Source: Coffea arabica
Lineage: Eukaryota; Streptophyta; Magnoliopsida; Gentianales; Rubiaceae
DNA length: 64,000 nucleotides
NCBI RefSeq assembly: GCF_036785885.1
Contig: NC_092312.1
Location: 12,108,001-12,172,000 of the forward strand
Direction: 5' to 3'
Each line of letters begins with the position of its first letter. Position 1 is the stretch's first letter. Shown piece after piece: positions 13,577 to 25,134 of the stretch. The notes below the pieces were generated by a model. That model ran no database searches and had not been told where the DNA came from. It saw only the letters and a list, made by a program, of their open reading frames with translations. The translations under genes were made by a program, and so were the position numbers.

Positions 13577-14431
13577 TCTCAACGGTGGACGAGACGAGAG
13601 AACCAAAAATTTGGGGGCAGGGTAAGAAATCGCAAATATAAAAGACAACCTAGTCGATTAAAGAAGCTACGTAGAGTCATCGGAGGAAAACTTTTGCGGG
13701 AGAGGAGGCGAAATTGGAAGTTGGAGCTTGAGGAGGAAAAATGGCATCATGTTGCAAGAACCGAGCGGGGGTCTGACGGCTGGGTGGACCGGATGACGAG
13801 CGAGGCTTCGACAGCTTTATCAGTTATAGGTTTGGCGGACGAATGTCTCGCATGCAATGGAGTCGTGCGTGCAACTCCATATTTGCGAATTATTCGCTTT
13901 TATTGGCAATTCATTAATTACTCTTGATTTTCTCACCTCTTAAAAAATTTGGCAGAAAGATTCTTTAGTTCTTTTTTTTTTCAGTTTATTGATAACACCC
14001 CTTGTGATCAATCTGTAATTGAAATAATAAATAAAAAGGTTTAGAATTCGGAATGAGGAAAGTGTTAATAACAATTTGCTTGACTCTTTTGATTTTTTGG
14101 TTGCGTGTTTTATTTATGATTTTTTTTTCTAAATGGTTAAGCAATTCTAATTTATTTACCATATAAATGTACCATACTAACATTCAAATAGTTTTTAATT
14201 TAACTTTATTTTAACTTCAACACCGTACTGGCTGACAGTAGAAACGCTACGCCAGCTTGACTATTATGTTCGGAAATCATCACAGTTTTCTTTTACGCCA
14301 AATTAGTATATTCTGAATTGCAGGGGTGGTTTAGGTTTTAGCACAAACATTTCCTTGTTTTGCTTGTGTCATAGTCAAGCAAGATAACCTATAACCCATA
14401 AATAGGGAGAGAGATGAGTTTGGTGTTATCG
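13577..14431. other. FES1 upstream region
   Basis: Presumed promoter and leader of the FES1-like gene, then AT-rich DNA up to the foldback element. No convincing TATA box was pinned down. The open stretch at 13694-13927 (plus strand) has no family character. Confidence 0.4.
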
Positions 14432-14441
14432 GGGAAAGGAG
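14432..14441. repeat. left target-site duplication of foldback element
   Basis: GGGAAAGGAG, identical to 15747-15756 on the far side of the inverted-repeat element. Confidence 0.85.
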
Positions 14442-15746
14442 GGCTAATTGCTTAGAATATATGCCAAAAAAAAAAACATCGCACAAATATATTTCTGACA
14501 CACTTAATTTCTAATTCTATACCGGCCGTGCTGACTCAGCACGGCCGCGGAATGAATTTTGCAGAAACTCTGCAAACATGTCAGTGGGTCAGCGGCCCAC
14601 AAATTTTTTTTTTAAATGAGCCTGTCCCAGCCGTGCTGACTGGGCACGGCTGGGGCAGGCAGTAAAAAAAAAAAAAGCCTAGGGGCCCGTGTTAGTTGCA
14701 AACTTGCAATACATTGCGTTGTTGTGCATTAGCTGCTGTAACTACTAGTGCGCCTAGTAGGTGAGGTTACAGGAGCAAGAAAGACTTTGCATTATTCTTT
14801 TACTGGTGATTCATTCCTACACATTTATATGTCTTCCCTTAATTAGCTTGCAATTTTTTCAGGGATCTGTTTGGATTCAGCATTTTTCGAAAAATAATTT
14901 TTTCATTTACAATGTTACGGTAATATACAAAAAAAACTCCAAAAATACAATATCTAAATAATATATCAAAAATAACTCTAAATATACAAAATATATATTA
15001 ATGTATATATTTATATATAAATATTATATATAAAAAATATTTGGAGTATTTTTTGGAGTTTATATAAATATAAAAAATATTTTATATAGGAGTATTTTTG
15101 GAGTTTATATAAATATAAAAAATATTTTATATAGGAGTATTTTTGGAGTTTATATAAATATAAAATCCAAAGAATATATCAAAAATAACTCCAAATATAC
15201 AAAATATATATTAATGTATATATTTATATATTTGGAGTTATTTTTGATATATTATTTGGATATTGTATTTTTTGAGTTTTTTTTGTATATTACCGTAGCA
15301 TTGTAAATGAATAAATTATTTTTCGAAAAATGCTGAATCCAAACAGATCCCTGAAAAAATTGCAAGTTAATTAAGGGAAGACATATAAATGTGTAGGAAT
15401 GAATCACCACCAGTAAAAGAATAATGCAAAGTCTTTCTTGCTCCTGTAACCCCACCTACTAGGCACAACAACGCAATGTATTGCAAGTTTGCAACTAACA
15501 CGGGCCCTAGGCTTTTTTTTTTTTACTGCCTGCCCCAGCCGTGCCCAGTCAGCACGGCTGGGACAGGCTCATTTAAAAAAAAAATTTGTGGGCCGCTGAC
15601 CCACTGACATGTTTGCAGAGTTTCTGCAAAATTCATTCCGCGGCCGTGCTGACTCAGCACGGCCGGTATAGAATTAGAAATTAAGTGTGTCAGAAATATA
15701 TTTGTGCGATGTTTTTTTTTTTGGCATATATTCTAAGCAATAAGCC
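14442..15746. mobile_element. long-inverted-repeat (foldback) DNA element, MULE-like
   Basis: A 1,305-bp near-palindrome. The ends are GGCTAATTGCTTAG and the inverse of GGCTTATTGCTTAG, and each arm runs about 580 bp into an AT-rich centre near 15.04-15.16 kb that is itself a tandem array. It is flanked by a perfect 10-bp target duplication. A long terminal inverted repeat and a 9-10-bp duplication fit a non-autonomous Mutator-like foldback element. The arms are almost identical, differing in a few bases (compare 14761-14961 with 15252-15455 inverted), so insertion or last repair is fairly recent. Each arm has two GC-rich hairpins (14524-14547, 14628-14655 and their mirror images). No transposase is encoded. 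Confidence 0.88.
15045..15165. repeat. about 45-bp AT-rich tandem array at foldback centre
   Basis: Nearly three copies of a unit containing TATTTTTGGAGTTTATATAA and AAAAAATATTTTATATAGGAG form the loop of the foldback element. Confidence 0.75.
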
Positions 15747-15756
15747 GGGAAAGGAG
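15747..15756. repeat. right target-site duplication of foldback element
   Basis: GGGAAAGGAG, identical to 14432-14441. Confidence 0.85.
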
Positions 15757-16193
15757 CGTAAACAAAAAAATGTTCGAGTTCCTGATCTTCCATTTATATT
15801 AAAAGAAAAATTTTACCAAAAAAAAAAAAAAAACTACAAATAAGCATAAGTTTATGAACATGATGGAATTTTTTTCCTAGATTAACATGATGAAATCTTC
15901 TAACTATGAGCTATTTAAAATAGTTCCGAGAACTAACTAATAGGAAATAAGAACTGAATCATTCTTATAATTTGCTATTCGGATCCAAATTATTCATTCA
16001 TTTATAAAACATGTTCAGAGATGAGATGGTGACCGTCAATGTATTTTATAAAACATTTTTCTTAAAGCACAATTGAATAATAAATCTCTACGCGGGGGAG
16101 ATGGGATAGTTGGATTAGATGCTAAGGTGGTAAGGCGAAAAGACTTACTAGTAAGTGAGAGACATTAGACTCAAAATAGTCGAATTAGATGCT
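15757..16193. other. unassigned spacer
   Basis: AT-rich. The last part (about 16115-16193) holds a unit beginning TTAGATGCT that recurs, interrupted, after the MITE at 16983-17040. Confidence 0.5.
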
Positions 16194-16194
16194 G

Positions 16195-16982
16195 AAAGGT
16201 GTTAAAATGGGTGACTTGGACGGGTTTGGATTGGGTAAAATGGGTAATGGGTATAAGTGAGTCAACTCATTTATACCCATTTAATTAGATGGGTATAAAT
16301 GGGCAAGTCAAAAAATGAATTGGATAACCCAATTACTCATTTATAACTCATTTATTTTAACTTTTTATAAACTCATTTAAATTCATTTTTGCAAACGAAG
16401 TTATCAATTTATACCACTTTTTGTACCCATCATTAGTTTTAAATATTTACTTATAATGTTCAATAAACTTAATTACCAATTTTTTTTCATTTATACTCTA
16501 TGTCACAAAATTACCTATTATTTAATAATTGAATAATAAGAATATAAAAATTTGAACTAAGTACTGTAAAAGTTAATATAAAAACTTAATCCAAAAATTT
16601 TGAACCCCTAACATTTTTTCATATATAAATTTAAATTTTCATTTTATAAAGATAAGAAAATAGGCTAAAATTTATCATAAATTGGTAATGCTAAAAAATG
16701 AGCAAATTAACAAACTAAGAGAAAATAAAATAATAAGATAAAACCAACAAATAATAATAATAATAATGAAACCAAAGTAGTTAACATTATGACAAAATAA
16801 AAATTTAGAAAAAAAAAAGGTGGGGGAAAAGAAGAGACTTGGGGGGAAGAGAATTCTAAATGGGTTAATTGGGTTTAATTAATCCATTTATACCCATATA
16901 CAAAAATTTAACATATCCATATTCATCTATTCATGGACGGGTATGGGTAAATTTAGTTAAATGGGTTGATTTGCCACCTCTA
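16195..16982. mobile_element. hAT-like MITE
   Basis: Ends resemble the widespread plant hAT-type ends: right end GATTTGCCACCTCTA, left end AAGGTGTTAAAATGGGT, with subterminal ATGGGTA-type repeats in both orientations. The interior is AT-rich with no coding. Flanks share CTGA at both sides (a decayed target duplication), and the sequence left of it (TTAGATGCTGA) continues naturally into the right flank (GGCGATAAGGC), judged by a neighbouring repeat unit. Confidence 0.65.
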
Positions 16983-17566
16983 ACTGAGGCGATAAGGCTA
17001 ACAAGTAAGTAAAGTAAGAAACATTGCACTCGTTTGCCCAAAATAAAAAAAAACAAAAAAAAGATCTAAACACATAATGAACAACGGATCCAACCGCATC
17101 AAGTGGTCTGTTGGGCGTCAATGTAATTGGTCTGACAATGATACTTTTAGTTTGCGCTTAATGGGCCTTTGCCTTCTATTAAACCAAAAAGAAAAGAGAA
17201 AACAAAAAACAATTGACGTAAGTTCATGCCATACGGGATATTTTGATATCGTATCTTTGAATTAAATTCACGAGTTTATTATGAAAAAAAAAAGAAGGTA
17301 TTTTTAACTCTTAGATTGCAATAATTCCAAGCATTAGAAAGGACATAATTATCATTATTAGATATTCAAATTAATTGAGGGAATGATTTTCAAAAGGAAC
17401 TATAGAATGATCGCATACGATATTCCCTCGTGAAAAGAACAAATTTTCCTAAATTCACGGTTTGTCAATTAATAAATTTAGATGCATATATGCAAAATTT
17501 AGAATTTAAATTCGAATTGGATCAAGTGTCGTGCATTCACTGTTACATAATATGCATTGCCAATAT
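16983..17566. other. unassigned spacer, ends in the LTR target site
   Basis: AT-rich; no gene. The last five bases (AATAT, 17562-17566) are the left target duplication of the LTR that follows. Confidence 0.55.
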
Positions 17567-20071
17567 TGTAACGGCCCCACCTCCCCCTGAGGCGAACCAG
17601 AGGGTTCGGCGGGCCGCCTGCCCAACTCTCGCCGGGACTCAGTCGTTCACTACAATCCTCAAATATATTACAAGAATAAACCTCAAATATTACAATGTAA
17701 ATCTCCAATATTTACATATAAACAAAACGAAGCGGAAACTAATTCCAAGCGTGGAACGTATGTATACATCCGATCGATTCCAAACATTCATTACAATCCC
17801 TAATAATAACTATTACACAAAAGGAAATCCAAATTCAAACCATACACGAGATAATCCATCCATTCACATGAATAAGCACAACAAGTCCTGCCTTCGCCTT
17901 GAGCCCTGTGGAGGGGAATAAAATATTTTTGGGGTGAGCTAGAAGCTCAGCGAGTAACCAAATAAAACCAGTAATCAAATATCTTTCACAATAATTCATT
18001 TCGATGATGTCATGATGTCATGATTCAAGTATCAAATGCACGTATTTTTGCTCTCGTGAGCCAGTGAAATCATTGAAACTAAACACCCAACGCTCAAACA
18101 GATCACGAAACCATAAACATTAAAGGGGGGCAGCATCGGTGCTCCAGATCATATCACAAACTCACGAAAGTGGTGGAAACGTTGGTGTCCAGCACAAGAC
18201 TCCTCAAGAACTCATTAAAGCCAAACCATGTCAAGAACTCGTATGCGCGCACACATGATATGCAAACCAAAGAAACAATGCAAGGAACATTTCAAAAGTA
18301 ACTTTGGAAACAGTTTAGGGTCACTCACCTCCATGGCTCAGAAATCATCCATCATATAACATTGCCTTGCTCAAATCCAAGTCTTAGATCACAAACTCAA
18401 AGCAATCAAACCCTTTAAAAGTTCGGACAGCACTTCCCCTAAATTTGCTTACTTTTCCAGCCATCATGGCTTCATTATTTTCTCAGCCAGTTCCAAAGGT
18501 ACACACACAACAACAAGTTCATCCAATAGTCATTCAGCAAGCTCCAAGTAGTACAAAGACAAGTCAAGCTAGGAAGAAGTCCGGAAATGAAAGTTAAGCT
18601 CAAAACCAAAAAACAGGTTTTGACGTCATTTTGCGGTAATGGTACCAAAGGCACTACGATTGTCGGATGAAGGTGCAAGATACACCGTTTCGAAGCTAAG
18701 AGATAGGTTTACAATATTGCAGAAGGTCACTCAACCCAGTTTCGAGTGTAACCAGGTCAAAAATGCAAGATACCACACCAGAATCACAAAAACAGATTCA
18801 CAAAACGCATTCTAGCGGAAACATCATAACTCAGGCTCTCCAAATCCAAATCCAGCAATTCCAAAACCAGATGAAAGCTAAGAAACAGGGTTAAATTTCA
18901 TCAGAAGACCTCAACAACTAATTCGGAAGCAATTCCAGCCAAAACAACCAATTACAGACGCACTTCTCAATTTTGGGTAAAACCAGAACAGCAATAGTAA
19001 TTTCGACTTTTCTCATTCCACACTGCTCCGATTGACCTGAAATTTTGTAGGCACCTTTAAAATGTCATTCCCTACAACTTTCATGTTTTAAACAAAGGCC
19101 AATTCGACCTCTATCTAGGACCTAAAAATTCAGACAGAATGTTCATCACAAAACCCTGATTTTCTGAAATTTCTTCCAAAACAGAAATTGATTGCAATTA
19201 ATCACTTTTTCCACCTCATAGAGTCCTTAAACATCATTTCCAATCATCATATATAGCCACACAATCATATCCATATGAAAACAGAAAAATCCCCAAAAAT
19301 AATAAAATTTCATCATTTTCAACCAAAATCAGGAAATCAACCATAAAATCACTTATTCAACCACCACCAATCACTAATTGAACATTATCAAGATCAAAGG
19401 AAAGGTTCCTTAGTCACTTACCTTACAAACCCAAGAAAAGACCCAACTTAGCACCTTTGCTTCTCAAACCACTTCACTACACACCTTAATACTACCAAGA
19501 GAAAGGTTTTTATGGAGCAAATCCAAGTTTAATCGGTTAAATTGTTTGATTGAAGCAAGAAATGAAGAAGTAAGATGAAAGCTTTCCTTTCTTCCTTTCT
19601 TGAGAGAGGTTCGGCCATGAAGCTTGGAAATGGAGCAAATTTTTGGTAAAGTTTTAGTTTATTAAGTCAAATGGTAAGACATGGCATAAAAGTCAAAAAT
19701 TCCACCCAATGGCCAAGCGACACTTGTCACTTAAATAATGAATCTCTATCTCTTTGTTCCCTCTCACACCAATCCATAAATATCTCTTAACACCTTGTAG
19801 AAAAATATCACTTAGCACAAAACTCCAACAAGTTATCAAAAATATATTACATTTACCGCACTTGCGGGTCCCCCGTTCAAAATACGCTCTTAATTTCTCA
19901 AAAACTAACCGATACTAGAAAAATCATTTTAAAACTATCTTTGCTCATAAACTTTATTTGGGGAATTTTTCTAATCAAGAAAATGTAGAAAAGGCGGGCG
20001 ATTAAATAAATAAACCCTAGAAAATTAGAAAATTTTCGGGTTCTCAAACTCATTTTTTCCGGGGCGTCACA
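17567..20071. mobile_element. solo LTR of an LTR retrotransposon
   Basis: 2,505 bp starting TGTAACGGCCCC and ending GGGGCGTCACA, that is the TG...CA ends of an LTR with short inverted termini. It is flanked by an identical 5-bp duplication, AATAT (17562-17566 and 20072-20076). No gag or pol is found on either side, so this is a solo LTR left by recombination between two LTRs. Large LTRs of this kind are usual in Ty3/gypsy elements; the superfamily is inferred. A related LTR begins at 60905. Open stretches within (such as 17430-17921) are not genes. Confidence 0.88.
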
Positions 20072-20410
20072 AATATACATTGAATTAATGCTTTATAAAA
20101 TAGAGATAACTTCAAAATATGTTGAATCTACCGAAACAAAGCACGATATCATCACAATACTTGGCAGATCCATCGTGAAAAAACTACTCTGTTATGTAAA
20201 TTAAGTATGTTCATTGAAAATATATTCTAATATATTCATTTGGCACATCAGCATATACTGCTGCACATAGAGTAAGTATCTTTGATCGAATTCCTGTTTC
20301 GCCATCGAGGTTACGTGAATACTATGAGAAGCATTACGTATGTTTATGGCCATTTCACGCTGCTCTTTAATATGCAAGATGAGTTGAACATTCACTTTTC
20401 GTAGTTTACT

Positions 20411-20550
20411 TGTTTAGAAAGCAATTTTTCTTCAAAAAAATTTTACGTGTTTTATAAACATATTTTTTTAATCACTTTTTACTTCGTATATATCAAATCG
20501 CTATAATATATTCTTTTACAAAAATTCTGAAAAATAGCAATCCAAACGGG
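20411..20550 (-). mobile_element. short MITE, family M2
   Basis: About 140 bp ending GCAATCCAAACGGG, with the M2 core (AAATCGCTA, ATATATCAAATCG) read on the minus strand. Other M2 copies are at 48800, 48984, 51048 and 54293. Confidence 0.6.
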
Positions 20551-21822
20551 CTTGTTTTACGGGGGTTCACACAAAACTACATTGGGACCGAAGCATCAAA
20601 GTGTCCTTTTATGCTGTTGTGGAGAAGCATGCAAGTTTATGTGAGAACGTAAATTAGCCTTACAAGGGTTCTACAACTTACAAGTGCAGCTTTTCAATAG
20701 AATGTGGCTTAATCAAACAAGGCTCCCTGTTAACAAAATTTTTTTTTTTTTTTTTACCCTTTAACATTTATTGTATCACAAGTTCAATGGCAAGACCATC
20801 GGTGTAGTTCGTATATATTTATTCTATCAAATAATGCGAATATGTCTATCAACGTAAGTGCATAAAAGTAATTCTTCTGTAGTTTCTTACTTTTATCGCC
20901 CTTTTTTTTTCTTCTTTTTCCTCCTCACCACGGCAGCTTACCATTTTGCACAGCTATTAACTGAAACCTCAAAGACCCTCAAAGCTACTTTGCACAGCTA
21001 TTAAAGAGAGACCCTCAAGGACAAAGAGTATATTCAACCAAGAGATTTGAGTTGGGTTGAGTTTGAACTTAAATATTAGATTCAAATTAAATGAGAGTCG
21101 AGTTTTGATTTTATTAGATTCAAACCTGATATAAGTTTGGCACTTAAACCTGCATATATGTATGTGTCTGTGTATAATATTAGAATTTAATATTTATGAG
21201 TTGTGTGTCAAAATATAATAATATAGAAGAAATGTTAAATATGCAAAATTATGTCAAAAGATTCAGGAGAACAAATCTTAATACAAGCGAATTAAGGATT
21301 TTTGAAAATATATTGGTTGTTGATCATGTTTTATTACTATTTTTCATGTACATTGAACTAATTGGACATGTTATTGCTGAAAATTTCTTGGTTTATATAC
21401 TTTTTAATGAATTGTTACTGGATTGTGTATAGTTTTAATATTGTGGTCTAGTGGATATTAAATTAGCTTTAAAATTTAATAGTTATAGCAATTATATTAA
21501 GGAAATTAATGAGCAATAAGTGAGTTTGGAAATTAGGCTCATAGTTCGAATATTTTGTGAATTGAGTATGAATTTCATATTTATTAACTTGAAACTCATA
21601 ATTTGAATTGGTACTAACTATATGAATCGAGTCTGGACTTATTAAAACCCATCTCAAATGGCTCAATTGACAGGCCTAGCCGATAACCTTCCACAATTTT
21701 TCAAAGTAAATATTTAACCATCAAATTCTTTTCTTCTTCACTATTTAAGAACCCATACAAAGTGAAAGATCACTGGTATATATGAAATTGTTTACAAATT
21801 TATGGTGCAATAAAGAGACAAT

Positions 21823-21967
21823 GAGCGTGTTTAGACAATAAATTATTTCAAATAATTAAAAAATAATAATGCAGCACTTTTTTGATGTGATACATGTGAG
21901 ATAAAAAAAATGGTTGAAAATTTATTGATAATATAAGCAAATAAAGTTTTGCAATATGTAATTATCA
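21823..21967 (+). mobile_element. MITE, family M1, decayed
   Basis: Carries the M1 core (CACTTTTTTGATGTGATACA, GTGAGATAAAA) after a GTGTTTAGAC left end. The right end is degraded. Confidence 0.5.
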
Positions 21968-22226
21968 TCAGATAATTACGTGTGGAAAGGAACCCAGTGC
22001 CTTATAATAAAATTTTAAAAAAGAAAAGAAGAAGAAGTCAAACTTTATCAAAGAAATTAGAAAGATAGCAAGCATAATTTTTGCCAATTATAATTTTAAT
22101 CCGGGTAAGAAAAAAGAAAAAGAAAGGAAATAAACCAACTTCATGTTGACATTGCGGATAACGGCAGCACCGTTGATGGCGCATTAATTCATGCAATTGG
22201 AACTTTGTTTGCAACAGAAGGTTTGA

Positions 22227-22235
22227 TTATTTTAA
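22227..22235. repeat. left 9-bp target duplication
   Basis: TTATTTTAA, matching 23623-23631 (TTATTTAAA) at eight of nine positions. Confidence 0.75.
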
Positions 22236-23622
22236 GGGATACCTTCAGAAAACTCTTTCGAGATTTGTCATAATATCACTCAACTCCTCTAAAGTTTTCC
22301 AAATCTCACTTACCTCTATTATTAACTTGACAAGATTAAATATTTAAATCAAATGTCACAAATTGACAACATTGCCCTTGCTCTTAATAACTATTTAACT
22401 AAAAAGTCAAAACAAAATAAAATTTTAAAACTAAAAAATGTAAATTAAAAAAAAATTTGTTAGCTAATAATGGTTCATATTTATTTACATTGGGATCATG
22501 GTGGAATAGCAAAAGACATGAATAAATTAAAACTAATTAAAGTCAACCACTTGCAAGGATTTTGGTGAGTAATTAATATCTTAAATGATTTCGTGCACAA
22601 TTAAGTTACAAATTACAATTAAGGAAGTCAAGATATTTTTTAGGAAAATGTGCTTTAATTCATAGTGTTGTTTAAATTGTATTGAAAACTCAAATAATCT
22701 ATTCATACGTGTGAATTTTTCAAGATATTTACAAGTTACAAATTTCCTTGCGTTGTATTGTGGTCTTTATGGAAAGGCCGCAATAGGGCACGGTTCGAAG
22801 GAGAGACTTTCAGCGCTCGTAGGGTTATCTGCATGATAGAACAGTTTATGGTACAATTAGGGCGGGCAAAAATTTTTCAACCGCAACACTACAAAGGAGA
22901 TTCGGAGGATCCATGGAGGAGCCTAATCTTCTCACGTTGGATGAAAGTTGAAATCTTGCCGGTTTCATGGAAGCGGCCTCCGTTTCAGTATGTGACGTTG
23001 AACACGGACGCGAGTGTTGTCCATGGACGGGAAGCTGGGGGTGGCTTGCTTCAGGATCACGAAGGCAAGGTCATCTTTGCTTTTTATAAGGAGTTCGGGG
23101 AGACGGACGTCATTATAGCGGAAAGTCTGGCATTACTCCATGGCCTCAGATTGTGCTCAGTAGCGTTCAAGGGGAGACTCATGGTGGAAGCAGATTCGCG
23201 AACCATGCAGCCAATGAGCTAGCAGGATCCAACTTGGGGAGGGAGTGGGTCGCTACATCCTTTGCTAGCCTCCTAGGGAAGGTAAGGGCAATAGTTCTAC
23301 TGGATAGTAGGGAATTCTCGAATGTTTGGGTTCAATGTGTACGGGAGTGATAGTCCTACGCGTTAGCCTATGATTTTTCCTTTGGTCTTCTCTATGTAAT
23401 CGGTCCTGACTTTTGGGGAAAAAATAGTATTTTTGGGGATAAAAAAAAGGATAACATAAGGGTAGTAGTAGAACAAAAGTTTTATTTTTCTTGTATTTCT
23501 TCCAAAGGGGTTAAAATGTTACAAGAAAAGTTAATTTAAGGGAGGTAAGTGAGATTTTAAAAACTTTAAAGGAGCTAAGTGATATTATAAGAAATTTCGG
23601 GGGAGATTTCTGAAATTATCCC
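22236..23622. mobile_element. non-autonomous MULE carrying a LINE gene fragment
   Basis: 1,387 bp with terminal inverted repeats: left GGGATACCTTCAGAAA, right (inverted) GGGATAATTTCAGAAA; similarity continues for about 80 bp, including ATAATATCACT. It is flanked by a 9-bp target duplication with one mismatch, as expected for Mutator-like elements. The same ends occur at 37649-38627 and 39057-41825. Unlike those, its centre holds GC-richer coding-derived sequence from a LINE RNase H domain (22750-23350). It therefore looks like a Pack-MULE-type carrier, although a LINE fragment inserted into the element first would look similar. Confidence 0.82.
22750..23350 (+). pseudogene. LINE RNase H (RVT_3) fragment inside a MULE
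   Basis: An open frame (22758-23222) reads LWSLWKGRNRARFEGE, then NTDASVVHGREAGGGLL, IIAESLALLHGLRLC and MVEADSR, the typical pre-RNase H linker and the D, E, D catalytic positions of plant LINE RNase H modules. After MVEADSR the normal order breaks: a second frame continues NHAANELAGSNLG and then VRAIVLLDSREFSNVWVQCVRE before a stop, whereas family members have the second block before the first. No reverse transcriptase or LINE tail is present. Not a functional gene. Confidence 0.8.
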
Positions 23623-23631
23623 TTATTTAAA
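23623..23631. repeat. right 9-bp target duplication
   Basis: TTATTTAAA, matching 22227-22235 at eight of nine positions. Confidence 0.75.
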
Positions 23632-25134
23632 TGGGAAAATGACTCAGAAGTCCACTCGGAGAGTTGTGCGACGAATTATGGTCACGGGAGGACAAAGGGA
23701 GGCGTCGGGGCCCCGGCACGCGGATTTTTAAGTCCCAACTCGGTGCGGGCAACCTTTTTATGATGTGATAGATTCTGATCTTTTTTGCATACCCAATTGC
23801 CCGATGAGGGTGCCGCTTTTTTTTTTTTTTTTCTTATTCATTTTAGAATATTAACGTTTGGTAAAATACTAAAATTATATTAATAACGTACATAGCATAA
23901 AATAAATTAGATGCAAAAAGAAAATTAGATACGCTAAAGTGATGTAAATCATCAAGAGACAACCCTCTAATTCTATGGAAGTGCTAGAATATATCGGTAA
24001 AGAAAATTGTTAATAACACGCCCTTTCCCTTATAATTTTTTTTTTTTGTTAAAAGACATGAAAATGTACGGACAAACCTATATTTCTTTTTCTTTTCTAG
24101 TGAAGGGCATTATTAGTGGCACTCCATCTCCTTCATAATTTGTTTTCCACAAAAAAGTTGCATGGAGAAAATTAAGTGGTATTTACAAAATGAAGACCAA
24201 TAATATTAACTTTTGGTAAAATACTAGAATTATATTAATGGTGTACATTGCATATAAAATAGATTAGACGAGCTAAGATGGAATAAATTATCAAGTGGTA
24301 ATCCTCTAAATTGCAAGGTCACGTTAGAAAAATATGATATAACAATATCAAGAGCTTCCATTTCCAAATACATATTACTATAGAGATATAGGAAAAAAAA
24401 ACAATTTGAGAGACAACTAAAGAGCTTGTGTTATCTACCTAATATCCAATTGAGTATTGGCAACATTTTACATGCAACACAGGATGCTAAGTCACTATAA
24501 AATCTTTCTTTTTTTTTTTTTTTTGCAAAACGCTATAAAATCTTTCTTGATATCTATAAATTGATTTTTTTTTTTGTTAATTTGACAACTGAGAGAAATT
24601 GAATTCAAAATTATTTACGGTTGCTTCCATCATATCACCCAATCAAATCCTCCCTTTATAAATAAATTGATTTGATTTTATTGTTTGAGGCAACCGTTAC
24701 ATTAGTGCTTGACATAATTACTTCAATTACCTCCTTCAATCACCTCCTTAATAGTTGGAGCTCCACGGAATCATTTTCCATAATAAACCAATTTCTCCAT
24801 GGGAACCTGGCTTGCCTCGCGGCAGTCCAATCAAAACTTAGCAGCTTCTGAATAAAAATAATTAATCTTCAACTGTCTCTACCTGTACAGCACGCACGTC
24901 CCTTAAACGCTCACCTTTCTTCTCACGCACAAACACGCAGTCCATTGTCTCGTACTTCCCTGTCCCCTGCTCCTAGTAGAAAGTAAACACCTCGGAGAAA
25001 AATAAATACTACTAGATTAAGAATAAGCTTTGTGGATCAATGGGAGAAGAATGTGATATGGGCACCACATAGTACATAGACAAGGTTGGATAAACAAAAC
25101 CAAACAAAAAAGCAGAGCAAAAGAAGTCTGCAAT
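23632..25134. other. RLP4 upstream region
   Basis: Begins with a short GC-rich patch (about 23645-23760), then a direct repeat pair (about 23845-23995 and 24206-24345), several poly-T runs and the presumed promoter and leader of RLP4. No clear TATA box was assigned. Confidence 0.5.
23845..24345. repeat. direct repeat pair upstream of RLP4
   Basis: Blocks at about 23845-23995 and 24206-24345 share TTGGTAAAATACTA, AATTATATTAAT and later AACCCTCTAA/AATCCTCTAA in the same order, with substitutions. Probably two copies of one old repeat. Confidence 0.65.

Larger units (their letters stand above)
20077..22226. other. repeat-rich spacer without a gene
   Basis: Holds MITE copies at about 20411-20550 and 21823-21967, and a diverged tract at 21030-21680 rich in GAGTTTGAAC/GTTCAAACTC-type phrases ending in GACAGGCCTAGCC, which looks like another old hAT-type MITE with unclear ends. 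Confidence 0.5.

Noticed and set aside
13359..13625. Serine-rich plus-strand frame
   Set aside because: Antisense shadow of the Glu/Val tract of the FES1-like gene.
14761..15455. Two similar 66-67-codon frames on opposite strands
   Set aside because: They are the same sequence in the two arms of the foldback element; their similarity reflects DNA symmetry, not protein conservation.
17430..17921. 163-codon frame
   Set aside because: Runs from spacer across the LTR start, so it cannot be an old gene.
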